Source: CBDDIP01 sp965229005 (lineage in GTDB: Bacteria > Actinomycetota > Acidimicrobiia > Acidimicrobiales > Ilumatobacteraceae). Taken from it: a stretch of 64,000 bases of DNA. The translations under genes were made by a program, and so were the position numbers. Shown piece by piece: positions 50,852-60,021 of the stretch (positions within the stretch are counted from its first letter, which is position 1; every line of letters begins with the position of its first letter). Location: positions 434,001 to 498,000 of the forward strand of contig CBDDIP010000001.1 in the NCBI GenBank assembly GCA_965229005.1. The letters run 5' to 3'. The notes beneath the pieces are model-generated. The model was given only the letters and a program-made list of their open reading frames with translations. It was not told where the DNA came from and made no database searches.

Positions 50852-50871
50852 CCGAGAAGAATCCCGCCCAG
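50852..50871 (-). repeat. IS30 right inverted repeat
   Basis: This 20-base end is the perfect inverted partner of 49599-49618. The stop codon of the neighbouring AbiEi-like gene begins at the next base (50872). Confidence 0.9.
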
Positions 50872-51792
50872 TCACGTTTTCGGTACGAGGTCCGGGGCCC
50901 AACAGCGGAGAATCGCGAGGATCCGCTCCGCGACCTTGCCCGGCGATCGATCGAGCTGGCGCCACGTGAATCGCACCACCACCCATCCTCCGGCCAGGAG
51001 CTCGGCGTCGCGCTGGCGGTCCCGCTCGAATTGCACGCCGAGCTCATGGTGCTCACGGCCATCGCACTCGAGGATCACGTTCGTGCCATCGATGCGAAAG
51101 TCGACTTCGTGGCCGAGGACGATCTCGTGGAACGTCATCGGTGGGAGGCAATAGCGCAATGCCAACGCAGCCATCTTCGTCTCCATCGTGCTGTCGGCGA
51201 CCTCCATCGCCAACGGATACCGATCCAGCGCGTCGCGGAACGCCGCGACACCGTGCCGTCCCGATTTGGCATGGTGAACGAGGGTGTCGACGAGTGCCTG
51301 TGGGCTGACGAGCCTGGCGATGATGAGCGCTTCCAGTGCTGGGTACACGCCTGCCGGATCGACTGCGCCGAGGTCGACGAGCATCCGCAGCGGGCTCGTC
51401 ACCGGCACGCGTCGACGGATGAACGAGCGAAGGTCCACGGTGCTCGCAGGGCGGTGGATGATGACGCCGGCGAGCGACGCTTCCCGCGATCGTTCCGGCA
51501 GGGTGACATCGATCGGATCAGTGGCCGGTCGAGGCGCTCCCCACAGCGAGGCGCCGGTTCGATGCGAGCTCATTGCACCCTTGCCGGCAGCCCACACTGC
51601 GGCGAGCGCGCGCTGTTCGAAGGAGACAGGCGCACCGGGCAACCGGGCCACGCCGGGGTGCAGCTGTTGGAGTCGGCCGGCCTCGATCGCCCGGTACCAG
51701 GGGGCTGTCGACATCCCGATCCGAGACGCAACCGACCGAGTGACGAGTCCGTGATGAGTTGCCGCGAAGGCGTGGAGTTCGGTGGTCGTCAC
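50872..51792 (-). CDS. AbiEi-like antitoxin domain with DUF559/VSR-like nuclease fold
   Basis: This 306-residue protein has an N-terminal AbiEi-type helix-turn-helix part (ELHAFAATHHGLVTRSVASRIGMS, then LHPGVARLPG). The C-terminal DUF559-like domain has VDFRIDGTNVILECDGREHH and ERDRQRDAELLAGGWVVVRFTW. These resemble PD-(D/E)xK or VSR-type endonuclease cores. No AbiEii toxin gene is adjacent; such solitary genes are common in actinobacteria. The GTG start is at 51792. IS30 lies immediately downstream without harming the gene. Role in defence or regulation is unproven. Confidence 0.82.
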   Translation of the reverse strand: MTTTELHAFAATHHGLVTRSVASRIGMSTAPWYRAIEAGRLQQLHPGVARLPGAPVSFEQRALAAVWAAGKGAMSSHRTGASLWGAPRPATDPIDVTLPERSREASLAGVIIHRPASTVDLRSFIRRRVPVTSPLRMLVDLGAVDPAGVYPALEALIIARLVSPQALVDTLVHHAKSGRHGVAAFRDALDRYPLAMEVADSTMETKMAALALRYCLPPMTFHEIVLGHEVDFRIDGTNVILECDGREHHELGVQFERDRQRDAELLAGGWVVVRFTWRQLDRSPGKVAERILAILRCWAPDLVPKT

Positions 51793-51846
51793 ACCTACAA
51801 AGACCGTGTGCTGCAGGCCCGAGCGGAAAAGAGGCTGCTTCTGGCG

Positions 51847-52320
51847 TCAGAGGAGGTTGGACTCGACCCAGGTGCGGACGTTGGGGGCGAGGCGGTGGAG
51901 GTGGTCGGCGGGTGACTCGCGGATCTGGGTGGCGCTGATGGGGACGGTGGCGCGTTCCTCATCGACGATCACCGGCTCAGCGCCGAAGCGGGCGGCGAGC
52001 TCGGCGACGTATGGGTCGCTGGAGAAGACGAGATCGGGCCCGGAGTCGAGGGGCCAACGGCTGCGCAACAGCTCCATCCAGCGATCCCACAGCGTCGGGT
52101 TGGTCATGTCGGTTGGCAGGTCGTGGTTGACCTCGATCACGGTGACGTTCGGATGCAGCTCGGCCAGCCATCCAGCGCGCAGCGTGCCCGGCACCAGCTC
52201 ACTGTCACGCGTGTTGACGAACACGACCAGCCGCTCGCAACGTGCCGCGGCCCAGTCGATCATGTAGCTGTGGCCGAGGTGCGGTGGGTTGAACCGCCCG
52301 ATGATCAGGCCCGTGCTCAA
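51847..52320 (-). CDS. Nicotinamide-nucleotide adenylyltransferase-like protein
   Basis: This 157-residue nucleotidyltransferase has GRFNPPHLGHSYMI (HxGH motif, residues 8-21) and ISATQIRES near residue 130 (ISxTxxR). It transfers AMP from ATP to NMN or a similar acceptor, forming NAD or a related dinucleotide. The likely start is a TTG at 52320 overlapping the upstream DUF3052 stop (TTGA); no ATG or GTG exists before the essential HxGH motif. It is the last gene of the ABC operon. Confidence 0.85.
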   Translation of the reverse strand: MSTGLIIGRFNPPHLGHSYMIDWAAARCERLVVFVNTRDSELVPGTLRAGWLAELHPNVTVIEVNHDLPTDMTNPTLWDRWMELLRSRWPLDSGPDLVFSSDPYVAELAARFGAEPVIVDEERATVPISATQIRESPADHLHRLAPNVRTWVESNLL

Positions 52321-52763
52321 CGACTGCGATGGCCCTTCGGTGCCTTCGCGGCGTCCTTCGGCCGGCGCAGCTCCTTGCGCTTGACGAAGCGCAGCCCGCT
52401 CCAGGTGTCGTCGATGGCGCAGACCTTGTTGTCGACCCAACCGGTCTTCAGCAGCACGGCGCGGAGCACGTCCTCGGTCAAGTCGGTGGCGACGCCACTG
52501 GTCTGCTTCGGCCACGCCACCCACACGCCACCATCGGGCTCCGCCGCGGCAGTGAGCTTCGGCCAGGCAGCGATCAAGCGGGCACGATCGGTGAAGAAGG
52601 CGACGACGACGTCGAGCGGGGCGAGCAACGACCGCTGCCACACGGCATCACCGATGTCGCCGAGCAGCTCGGTGAAGTCCGGCGGCGCGCCGACCACCGT
52701 GAACACGACGTCGTCGACGATGCCCAGCTTCTTCGACAGCGGTGTGCCCGAGTACCCAACCAT
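52317..52763 (-). CDS. DUF3052 family protein
   Basis: This 148-residue protein matches DUF3052 of actinobacteria: MVGYSGTPLSKKLGI at the start, VWVAWPKQTSGVATDLTEDVLR in the middle and KVCAIDDTWSGLRFVKRK near the end. The domain resembles a small Rossmann-like fold and has no known activity. Its ATG at 52763 lies 4 bases after the monooxygenase-like gene, and it overlaps the following gene. Confidence 0.88.
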   Translation of the reverse strand: MVGYSGTPLSKKLGIVDDVVFTVVGAPPDFTELLGDIGDAVWQRSLLAPLDVVVAFFTDRARLIAAWPKLTAAAEPDGGVWVAWPKQTSGVATDLTEDVLRAVLLKTGWVDNKVCAIDDTWSGLRFVKRKELRRPKDAAKAPKGHRSR

Positions 52764-52767
52764 GGCC

Positions 52768-53097
52768 TCACTCTGCCATGCCGTACTGGCGCGTGACGGT
52801 TGCGATGCGCACGGTGTACTCGCGGTACCAACGATCGCGACCGAGCCGCTGCGCCTCGAGGTGCTCGGCGATCTGCTTCCACGCCCGCGCCGACGCCTCG
52901 TCCGTCCAGTACGACACGGTGATGCCGAGCCCATCGTCGCCTCGGGCCGACTCGATGCCGAGGTAGCCGGGCTGTTGCGAGCCGAGCTCCTCCATGGCCA
53001 CGGCCATCGAGCTGTAGCCGTCGTCGTCGACGGCGGTTCGGCGGCTGGTGAAGATGACAGCGACGTACGGCGGTTCGGGCGCTGCCACGACCGTCAT
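52768..53097 (-). CDS. ABM-domain (antibiotic biosynthesis monooxygenase-like) protein
   Basis: This 109-residue ferredoxin-like-fold protein has PYVAVIFTSRRT at the N-terminus and QQPGYLGIESARGDDGLGITVSYWTDEASARAWKQ in the middle. It resembles ABM/EthD proteins, which include small oxygenases and heme-degrading enzymes. It overlaps the stop of the PPOX gene by 4 bases. No unusual residues are seen. Confidence 0.85.
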   Translation of the reverse strand: MTVVAAPEPPYVAVIFTSRRTAVDDDGYSSMAVAMEELGSQQPGYLGIESARGDDGLGITVSYWTDEASARAWKQIAEHLEAQRLGRDRWYREYTVRIATVTRQYGMAE

Positions 53098-53468
53098 CCT
53101 CGCCCGAGGATGCGGTCGACGTCGATCTCGATTGCGACTCGGTCGATGCGCTCGCCCGGCTGGCGGTACCGCGCCGCGTAGCCCTCGACGGCTCGCGCGA
53201 CCGAAGCATCGTCGGTGACCAACCGCACCGGCCCCTCCAACGTCAGCCAGCGGCCGCCATCGACCTGGCTGACCGCGGCGCGACCGCCGCGGGCGGCGTT
53301 GCGGGCCTTCACCGATGCGGCGAACGTGATCACGCGAGCCACGCCGTCGGCGTAGCTGAACCCGACGGCGACGACATGCGGCGAACCGTCGGCGCGCAGC
53401 GTGGTCAGGGTGGCGAGGTGGCGCTCGGCCAGAAAGGCGGCCATCTCGGGCGTGACGTCGGCGGGCAT
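53094..53468 (-). CDS. PPOX-class F420-dependent protein
   Basis: This 124-residue split-barrel protein has LATLTTLRADGSPHVVAVGFSY and VKARNAARGGRAAVSQVDGGRWLTLEG, typical of the F420-binding PPOX-like group in actinobacteria. It reduces small substrates with F420H2. It lies 4 bases after the second ABC permease gene and overlaps the ABM gene. The F420 link agrees with the LLM oxidoreductase at 20.7 kb. Confidence 0.88.
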   Translation of the reverse strand: MPADVTPEMAAFLAERHLATLTTLRADGSPHVVAVGFSYADGVARVITFAASVKARNAARGGRAAVSQVDGGRWLTLEGPVRLVTDDASVARAVEGYAARYRQPGERIDRVAIEIDVDRILGRG

Positions 53469-53472
53469 CGGC

Positions 53473-56004
53473 TCACTCCATCGCGATCGCGCTCAGGATG
53501 TCCAATCGAGTCGCCCGCCACGCCGGGATGACTGCGGCAAGCACGCCGACGACCAGCGCGAGGACGAGGATGACGACGATCGCCGTGATCGGCACGGAGT
53601 ACTTGGTCAAACCTTCGTCACGCAGCGAGAGGATGACGATCCATCCGAGGACGAGCCCCAGCACGACCCCGGTGATCGCGCCATAGAGCGACGTCAGCAC
53701 GCTCTCCCAACGCACGGTCGTGCGCACCTGGGCGCGGTTCATCCCGACCGCACGCAACAACCCGGTCTCGCGTCGACGCTCGTAGACGGCGAGCAGCAGC
53801 GTGAGCACGATGCCGAACGCGGCGATCACGATCGACAGCGCGAGCAACCCGTAGATGAACGTCAACGTGCGATCGACGATGTCCGTGCGACTGTCGATGA
53901 ACTGGTCGCGGTTCTGGAGCTCGCCGATGCCGTAGCGCTCGACCACCGCACCGACCGCCGACCGGAACTCGTCCTCGCCAACCCCATCCGCCTTGCTGAG
54001 GATGACGAACCCGAAGGTGTTGCTGATGCTGGTGTTGTCGAACGTGTGCCGGTTGTACGTGCGCGCCGGGATGAAGTCGTTGGATCGGTAGATGCCCTCG
54101 ACGCGCAAGGGCCGGTCGACCCCGTCGATCTCCACGGTGTACAGCGAGCCGAGCGCGAGTTGTCCGCTCTTGGCCTCCCCGCTGCTGATCAGGATCCCGT
54201 CGGTCGTCATCGATTCCATCGAGCCCTCGACGAAGTCGTAGCCGAGCAACGAGGACGCGGTCGTCGGTTCGACCACCGCGCCCGGCGAGCTGCGACCATC
54301 GGCAGTGCGCAGCAGCGCGAAGCCGAGCCCCGTGGCCTCGCCGACCGCGGGGACGTCGTTCACCTCGTCGATGAACGAACCGCTGAAGCTCAGCCCGCCG
54401 CCATTGGAGCTGTTGATGACGTACTCGCCGACGAACGTGCGGCCGACCACCTCGCGGATCTGGGCCTTGATCGATGCAGCGAAGACGGTGGCACCGGCGA
54501 CCAGCGCGACGCCGATGAGCACCGGCGCCGCGGTGCGCGCCGTCCGCCGCGGGTTGCGCTGCACGTTGCCACGAGCCATCTGGCCCGTGACGCCACGCAG
54601 GCGCTCGACCGGGGCGCCGAGGAATCGGGCGATCGGGTTGGCCATCATCGGCCCGAGCAGCAGCACACCGGTGAAGATGGCGACCACCGCAACACCCAGG
54701 AACGTCGCGTCGGCACCGAGCTGCACGCCGACGATCCCGGCGATGCCGACCGCGATCGCGGCGATCGCGCCGATGAACCGACGTCGCAGTGAACCACGGT
54801 GCTCGTACGCGGTCTCCGACATCGCTGCCACCGGCGGCACCCGCCCGGCGCTGATCGCCGGAGCGATCGCGGCGATCAGCGCGGTGACGATGCCGGCCAC
54901 CAGCGTGATCACGACGGTGCCCGTCTCCAGCGCCAGCCCGCGAGCGGGGATCGTGTAGTCGAGCGCGTCCAGCAGGTTGCGGATGCCGAGTGCGAGACCG
55001 ACGCCACCGGCGAGTCCGAGCAGCGAGCCCAGCACGCCCACGGCCAGCGCCTCGACGAGCGACGACCACGTCACCTGACGGCGGCTCGCGCCCACGGCGC
55101 GCAGGAGCGCGTTCTCACGCTGACGCTGCGACGCGGTGACCGAGAAGACGTTGTAGATCACGAACGCGCCGACGCCCAACGCGATGAACGAGAAGATCGC
55201 CAGGAAGAGCGTGACGAACCCGAGGCTGCGCTCGACGTCGGTCTGGGTCTGCTCGGTGATCTCGGCCGATGTCAGGCTCTCGGCCACGTCCGGATCGAGC
55301 GCAGCGTTGACTCGATCCGACAGCTCGACATCGGACAGCGTGCCGTCGCCCTGCACGAGCACCGCGTCGACGAACCCTGGTCTGGCCACGAACGCCGATG
55401 CGGTCTCGTCGTCGAACAGGGCCCACGTGGCGTTGCCCGGCGAGATGATGTCGTCGTAGGTGACGATGCCGACGAGCGTGAAGTCGTGCGAGCCGGCTTC
55501 GGCGTTGACCTTCACCGTGTCGCCGATCGAGTACCCGGCGTCCTCCGCCGTGGTGGACTCGAGCACGACCTCGTCCGGGCCGACCGGAGCCCTGCCGTCG
55601 GTGAACTTCCAGATGGAGAACGGCCCGACGTTGAGCGTCGCGCCGAACGTCGGAGCGGTCGGCCGCTCGATCGGCTCGCCGTCCTTGGCGATGACGACGG
55701 CGTCGTCCTGCACGTATGGCTGCGCCACCTTCACGCCCGGCACGTCAGCGACCTGATCGACCACGGTGGCCGGCAATCGATCTCGACGCTCGAAGCCGAG
55801 CAGTCCCTCGACCGTGTTGGTCGACTGCACGTAGCCGTCGACCCGCTCGTACACGCCGGCGAACAGTGCGTCGAAGGTGCGCTCAACGGTGTCGCGGAAG
55901 ATGAACGTTCCGGCGAGGAACGCCGTGCTGGCCACGATGGCGAGCGCCGTCAGGACGAGGCGCCCCCACCGGGCCAGCACGCTGCGTATGGCGAGTCGGA
56001 ACAA
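53473..56004 (-). CDS. ABC transporter permease (FtsX/MacB-like, two domains)
   Basis: This 843-residue permease has an N-terminal helix, a large extracellular domain, and two FtsX-type membrane blocks, one in the middle (residues about 255-480) and one at the C-terminus. The start is probably a TTG at 56004, with GAGGT 5 bases upstream and a conserved start MFRLAIRSVLARWGRLVL; no ATG or GTG gives this N-terminus. It is a paralogue of the next permease. Together with the ATPase it probably exports or extracts a lipid-linked substrate. Confidence 0.9.
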   Translation of the reverse strand: MFRLAIRSVLARWGRLVLTALAIVASTAFLAGTFIFRDTVERTFDALFAGVYERVDGYVQSTNTVEGLLGFERRDRLPATVVDQVADVPGVKVAQPYVQDDAVVIAKDGEPIERPTAPTFGATLNVGPFSIWKFTDGRAPVGPDEVVLESTTAEDAGYSIGDTVKVNAEAGSHDFTLVGIVTYDDIISPGNATWALFDDETASAFVARPGFVDAVLVQGDGTLSDVELSDRVNAALDPDVAESLTSAEITEQTQTDVERSLGFVTLFLAIFSFIALGVGAFVIYNVFSVTASQRQRENALLRAVGASRRQVTWSSLVEALAVGVLGSLLGLAGGVGLALGIRNLLDALDYTIPARGLALETGTVVITLVAGIVTALIAAIAPAISAGRVPPVAAMSETAYEHRGSLRRRFIGAIAAIAVGIAGIVGVQLGADATFLGVAVVAIFTGVLLLGPMMANPIARFLGAPVERLRGVTGQMARGNVQRNPRRTARTAAPVLIGVALVAGATVFAASIKAQIREVVGRTFVGEYVINSSNGGGLSFSGSFIDEVNDVPAVGEATGLGFALLRTADGRSSPGAVVEPTTASSLLGYDFVEGSMESMTTDGILISSGEAKSGQLALGSLYTVEIDGVDRPLRVEGIYRSNDFIPARTYNRHTFDNTSISNTFGFVILSKADGVGEDEFRSAVGAVVERYGIGELQNRDQFIDSRTDIVDRTLTFIYGLLALSIVIAAFGIVLTLLLAVYERRRETGLLRAVGMNRAQVRTTVRWESVLTSLYGAITGVVLGLVLGWIVILSLRDEGLTKYSVPITAIVVILVLALVVGVLAAVIPAWRATRLDILSAIAME

Positions 56005-56011
56005 GCGAACC

Positions 56012-58546
56012 TCAGGTGGTGGCGATGGCCGAGAGGACGTCGGCGTTGGCCGCGCGCCGTGCCGGCAGGAACGCTGCCAGCGCGGCGAACACGATCGCCA
56101 GGACGATGAACGCGATGACGCTGGTCACGGGCAGCTCGAAGACCTCGAGCCCCTGATCGGCCAGCGCCTTCACGACGATCCAGCCGAGCGAGACGCCGAG
56201 CGCCGTGCCCATCGTGGCGCCGACGATCGCGGTGATCAACGACTCCCAGAGCACGCTGCCGCGCACCTGCTTGCGCGTCATCCCGACGGCACGGATCAAG
56301 CCGAGCTCGCGCCGGCGCTCGTAGACCGCCAGCATCAACGTGATGACGATGCCGAGCACGGCGATGAACACCGACATCAGCAGCAGGGCGTAGATGAAGT
56401 TGAGGAACCCGTCGATCGACGACGACTGCTCGTCGATGTACTGCTCGCGGGTTTGGAACTTCGCCGTCGGATAGGTGTCGACGAGCGCCTCGATCGCCTT
56501 GGTCGCGTCGGCTTCGTTGACCCCATCAGCCCGCTGGACGAACACACCGAAGTCGTTCGTGGGCAGGCCGGTGCCGTCGAAGATCGAACGATCGACGATG
56601 AGGTTGCCCACGGTGTTGTCGTCGAAGATGCCCTGCACCGTCAGCGAACGCGCCGAGCCATCGATCAGCGTGACGTTGACCACGTCACCCACGGCGATGT
56701 CGTCGCGATCGGCCTTGTCCTTGGCGTAGAGGATCCCGTCCGGTGTGAGGCTGGCGAAGCTGCCGGACACGAACGGGATCGTGAAGATCTCCGCGGCGTA
56801 CTTGGGGTCGACGGCGACGACCGCCTTGTCGTTGAACGTGCCGTCCTCCTCCAACTTGAACGCGGTCAAGCCGATGCCAAGCGCGTCGCCGACGCCCAGC
56901 CCGTTGATGTCGACCGCCAGCTGCGCCGGGAGCAGCGTGTTCTGCTGCTCGCTGGAGATGGCGTAGTCGCCGGTGAAGCCGTCACCGATCGCCTGGCGCA
57001 GCGACGCCTTCGCCGACGAGCCGACGGTGGCGACACCGATCAGCAGCGCGAGCCCGACACCGAGCGCGCCGGCGGTGAGCGCCGTGCGCTTGGGGTTTCG
57101 CGATGCGTTGCGGCCGGCCATCGTGCCCGGCGCGCCGCGCAGCTTGGCCAGCGGCGCGGTCGCCATGCGGGCGATCGGGCCGGCGACGAGGGGCCCGAGC
57201 GCGATCAGCGCGATGAACAGGCCGACGACACCGACGCCCAGCCAGATGGCATCGCCGGTGAGGCCGAGGCCGATCGCTCCTGCAGCCACGGCGAGAACGA
57301 CCGCACCGAGCACCAACCGGCGCCGCGATGTGTCCGCGCTGTCGACGCTGACGTCGCGCATCGCCGCCAGCGGAGGAACACGACCCGAACGCAACGCCGG
57401 AGCGATGGCGCACAGCAGTGTGACGACCGTGCCGGCGATCATCGTCAGCACGAAGCCCTGTGGACGGATCTCGAGCGTTGCCCCGGAGAAGCCGAACCCG
57501 GCCTTCTCGAGGATCCAGAAGATCGCCTTCGCCAACCCGACCCCGCCGACGCAGCCGATGATCGATCCACCGATGCCGACGACGATGGCCTCGACGAACA
57601 GCGAGCGCGTCACCTGCGACTGGCTGGCGCCGATGGCGCGGAGGAGTGCGTTCTCGCGTTGCCGTTGCGCGGCGCTGATGCTGAACACGTTGTAGATGAT
57701 GAAGCTGCCGACGAAGAGCGAGATGAGGGCGAAGATCGACAGGAACAGGGTGATGAAGCTGAGGCTCGTCTCGATCTGGCTCTTCGAGTCGTCGGTGATC
57801 TCCTTGCCCGTGAGCACCTCGATCTCCGGGTTGTCGATCGCCGCCTGCACCCGGTCGGCCAGCTCCTGTTCCGACTCGTTGCCATCGCCTCGGATGGAGA
57901 TCGAGTCGAGCTTGCCAGGGTCGCCGATCACGAACTCCTGCGCAGTCGCCAAGTCGAAGAGGGCCCAGGTGGCCCCGCCGGACGAGTCGTTGCCGGCGAA
58001 CTTGGCGATGCCGACGACGGTGAAGTCGCGCGGCTGACCGGTGGTGGTGATGCTGACCGTGTCGCCGACCTTGATCTTGCTGCGCTTCGCCGAACCCTTG
58101 TCGATGACGACTTCCGTCGGACCCGCAGGGGCGCGGCCTTCGGACAGCCGCCACGGCGATGCCTCGGAGCCGGTGAAGACGCCGCCGTACTTCGGCGGGC
58201 CGTCGATGCCCACCACCTCGCCGTCGGCCGTAGCCATCGCCGCGTTGCTCTGCACCCCACCTTCGACCTCGACCACACCGGGCACCTGCTGCACGACGGA
58301 GAGCAAGCCGCCGTCGATGCGGGCACGGGTCTCCTCGCCGAACTGACCTTCGACCACGTTGGACGATCGCACGAACGCATCGGTGTTGGCGTAGGCGCTG
58401 GTGAAGATGCGGTCGAAGGAGCCCTTGATGGTGTCAGTGAAGACGAACACGCCGGACAGGAAGGCCGTGCCGGCGATGACGGCCGCTGCGGTGAGCAGCA
58501 GCCTGCCCTTGCGCGACCAGATGTTCTTGAGGGTGAGCTTGAACAC
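56012..58546 (-). CDS. ABC transporter permease (FtsX/MacB-like, two domains)
   Basis: This 844-residue permease has the same architecture as its paralogue: MFKLTLKNIWSRKGRLLL at the GTG start 58546, a large extracellular domain and two FtsX blocks with AAAVIAGTAFLSGVFVF, NALLRAIGASQSQ and LGLIRAVGMTRKQ. It lies 3 bases after the ATPase gene. The two permeases may form a heterodimer. Substrate unknown. Confidence 0.92.
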   Translation of the reverse strand: MFKLTLKNIWSRKGRLLLTAAAVIAGTAFLSGVFVFTDTIKGSFDRIFTSAYANTDAFVRSSNVVEGQFGEETRARIDGGLLSVVQQVPGVVEVEGGVQSNAAMATADGEVVGIDGPPKYGGVFTGSEASPWRLSEGRAPAGPTEVVIDKGSAKRSKIKVGDTVSITTTGQPRDFTVVGIAKFAGNDSSGGATWALFDLATAQEFVIGDPGKLDSISIRGDGNESEQELADRVQAAIDNPEIEVLTGKEITDDSKSQIETSLSFITLFLSIFALISLFVGSFIIYNVFSISAAQRQRENALLRAIGASQSQVTRSLFVEAIVVGIGGSIIGCVGGVGLAKAIFWILEKAGFGFSGATLEIRPQGFVLTMIAGTVVTLLCAIAPALRSGRVPPLAAMRDVSVDSADTSRRRLVLGAVVLAVAAGAIGLGLTGDAIWLGVGVVGLFIALIALGPLVAGPIARMATAPLAKLRGAPGTMAGRNASRNPKRTALTAGALGVGLALLIGVATVGSSAKASLRQAIGDGFTGDYAISSEQQNTLLPAQLAVDINGLGVGDALGIGLTAFKLEEDGTFNDKAVVAVDPKYAAEIFTIPFVSGSFASLTPDGILYAKDKADRDDIAVGDVVNVTLIDGSARSLTVQGIFDDNTVGNLIVDRSIFDGTGLPTNDFGVFVQRADGVNEADATKAIEALVDTYPTAKFQTREQYIDEQSSSIDGFLNFIYALLLMSVFIAVLGIVITLMLAVYERRRELGLIRAVGMTRKQVRGSVLWESLITAIVGATMGTALGVSLGWIVVKALADQGLEVFELPVTSVIAFIVLAIVFAALAAFLPARRAANADVLSAIATT

Positions 58547-58549
58547 GGT

Positions 58550-59293
58550 TCAGTCTCCGAAGCGCTTCATGCGGTCGAGCACGCGCTCGGCCGTGGGCGC
58601 CTGCATCTCGTCGACGATGCGACCGTCGGCGAGGAAGATGACGCGGTCGGCGTAGCTGGCGGCGACTGGATCGTGCGTCACCATCACGATGGTCTGGCCG
58701 AGTTCGCGCACCGCGAGTCGCATGAAGTCGAGGATCTCGGCGCCGGTGCGGCTGTCCAGGTTGCCGGTGGGTTCGTCGGCGAAGATGATCGTCGGCTGAC
58801 TGGCCAACGCGCGGGCCACGGCGACGCGCTGCTGCTGGCCACCACTGAGCTCGCTCGGTCGGTGCTTCAGGCGGTCGCGCAGGCCGACCGTGTCGATGAC
58901 GCGATCGATCCACTGCTGGTCGCCCTTCGTGCCGCCGAGCAGCAACGGCAGGGTGATGTTCTCCAGCGCGGTGAGCGTGGGCACCAGGTTGTACGCCTGG
59001 AAGATGAACCCGACCTTCGTGCGGCGCAACTCGGTGAGCTGCTTGTCGTTCAGCGTCGACAGCTCGGTCTCGCCGATCGACACCGTGCCGCTCGTCAACG
59101 AATCGAGCCCGGCCAGGCAGTGCATCAGCGTGCTCTTGCCCGAACCCGAGGGACCCATGATCGCCGTGAACCGGCCGGCCTCGAACGACACCGTCACACC
59201 GTCGAGGGCGCGCACCTCGCTGTCGCCGCCGCCGTAGATCTTCGCTGCATCGACCGCGCCTGCTGCCGCGGTTGCCACCGTCTGTTCTGTCAT
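58550..59293 (-). CDS. ABC transporter ATPase (MacB/LolD type)
   Basis: This 247-residue ATPase has Walker A GPSGSGKST near residue 47, the signature LSGGQQQRVAVARAL, Walker B IIFADEPTG and the H-loop in MVTHD. It belongs to the MacB/LolD subfamily, which drives FtsX-type permeases. It is the first gene of an operon that continues through both permeases and into four small genes. The two-component system genes end 56 bases upstream and may control the operon. Confidence 0.94.
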   Translation of the reverse strand: MTEQTVATAAAGAVDAAKIYGGGDSEVRALDGVTVSFEAGRFTAIMGPSGSGKSTLMHCLAGLDSLTSGTVSIGETELSTLNDKQLTELRRTKVGFIFQAYNLVPTLTALENITLPLLLGGTKGDQQWIDRVIDTVGLRDRLKHRPSELSGGQQQRVAVARALASQPTIIFADEPTGNLDSRTGAEILDFMRLAVRELGQTIVMVTHDPVAASYADRVIFLADGRIVDEMQAPTAERVLDRMKRFGD

Positions 59294-59349
59294 CCCACCG
59301 TTCTACCCCGTGGGTGTGGCGCGGTCATCCGCATTGCAGGTGACTGCGG

Positions 59350-60021
59350 TCAACCAGCCGGATGATCGCCGGGCGTGACCAGGCCGGATTCGTAGGCCAC
59401 GACCACGGCCTGCACCCGATCACGGAGGCCGAGCTTGGTCAGCACGCGACCGACGTGGGTCTTCACCGTTGCCTCCCCGAGGTACAGCTGGTCGGCGATC
59501 TCCGAGTTGGACAGGCCGCGCGCGATCAGTCGCAGCACCTCCGTCTCACGCTCGGTGAGATCGACCAGGCCCGGCGCGACCACCGACGGATCGACCGGTG
59601 GCCGGCGGGCGACCTCCTCGATCAGCAGGCGCGTCACCGACGGCGCCAGCAACGCGTCACCGCGAGCGATCACGCGGATCGCCTCGACGAGCTGCTCGGC
59701 CGGCGCGTCCTTCAACATGAACCCGCTCGCGCCCGCTCGCAGCGCGGCGTAGACGTAGTCGTCGAGGTCGAACGTCGTGAGGATGAGCACGCGCGGTGCG
59801 TCCTCGCCGGCGGTCACCACGCGAGTCGCCTCGATGCCGTCCATGAGCGGCATGCGCACGTCCATCAACACCACATCCGGCTTGCTGCGGGCGACCAGCT
59901 CGACGGCCTCGCGTCCGTCGGCAGCCTCGCCGACGACGGTGAGGTCGGCCTCGGTCTCGATGATCATGCGGAACCCGACGCGCACCATCGCCTGATCGTC
60001 CACCAACAGCACGCGGATCAC
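59350..60021 (-). CDS. NarL/LuxR-type response regulator
   Basis: This 223-residue regulator has a receiver domain with phosphoacceptor Asp54 in VLMDVRMP and a C-terminal LuxR helix-turn-helix LTERETEVLRLIARGLSNSEIADQL with YLGEATVKTHVGRVLTKLG. The GTG at 60021 overlaps the histidine kinase stop (GTGA). It probably activates the adjacent ABC operon. Confidence 0.95.
   Translation of the reverse strand: MIRVLLVDDQAMVRVGFRMIIETEADLTVVGEAADGREAVELVARSKPDVVLMDVRMPLMDGIEATRVVTAGEDAPRVLILTTFDLDDYVYAALRAGASGFMLKDAPAEQLVEAIRVIARGDALLAPSVTRLLIEEVARRPPVDPSVVAPGLVDLTERETEVLRLIARGLSNSEIADQLYLGEATVKTHVGRVLTKLGLRDRVQAVVVAYESGLVTPGDHPAG

Larger units (their letters stand above)
49599..50871 (-). mobile_element. 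IS30-family insertion sequence, complete
   Basis: The element is bounded by perfect 20-base inverted repeats: CTGGGCGGGATTCTTCTCGG at 49599-49618 and its complement at 50852-50871. It carries one transposase gene on the minus strand. No clear target duplication is seen. The right end lies directly against the stop codon (50874-50872) of the AbiEi/DUF559-like gene, and the left end is 22 bases after the peroxiredoxin stop, so neither gene is broken. Intact ends and gene suggest recent activity. Confidence 0.9.

Noticed and set aside
50395..51915. A 506-codon plus-strand frame spanning the IS30 end and the AbiEi-like gene
   Set aside because: It crosses the IS boundary and lies antisense to two supported genes, so it cannot be an old gene.
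55877..59365. An open frame of 1162 codons on the plus strand opposite the ABC transporter genes
   Set aside because: It is antisense to two clear permeases and an ATPase, has no recognisable domains and consists of Arg/Asp/Glu/His-rich sequence, as expected for the complement of GC-rich genes.
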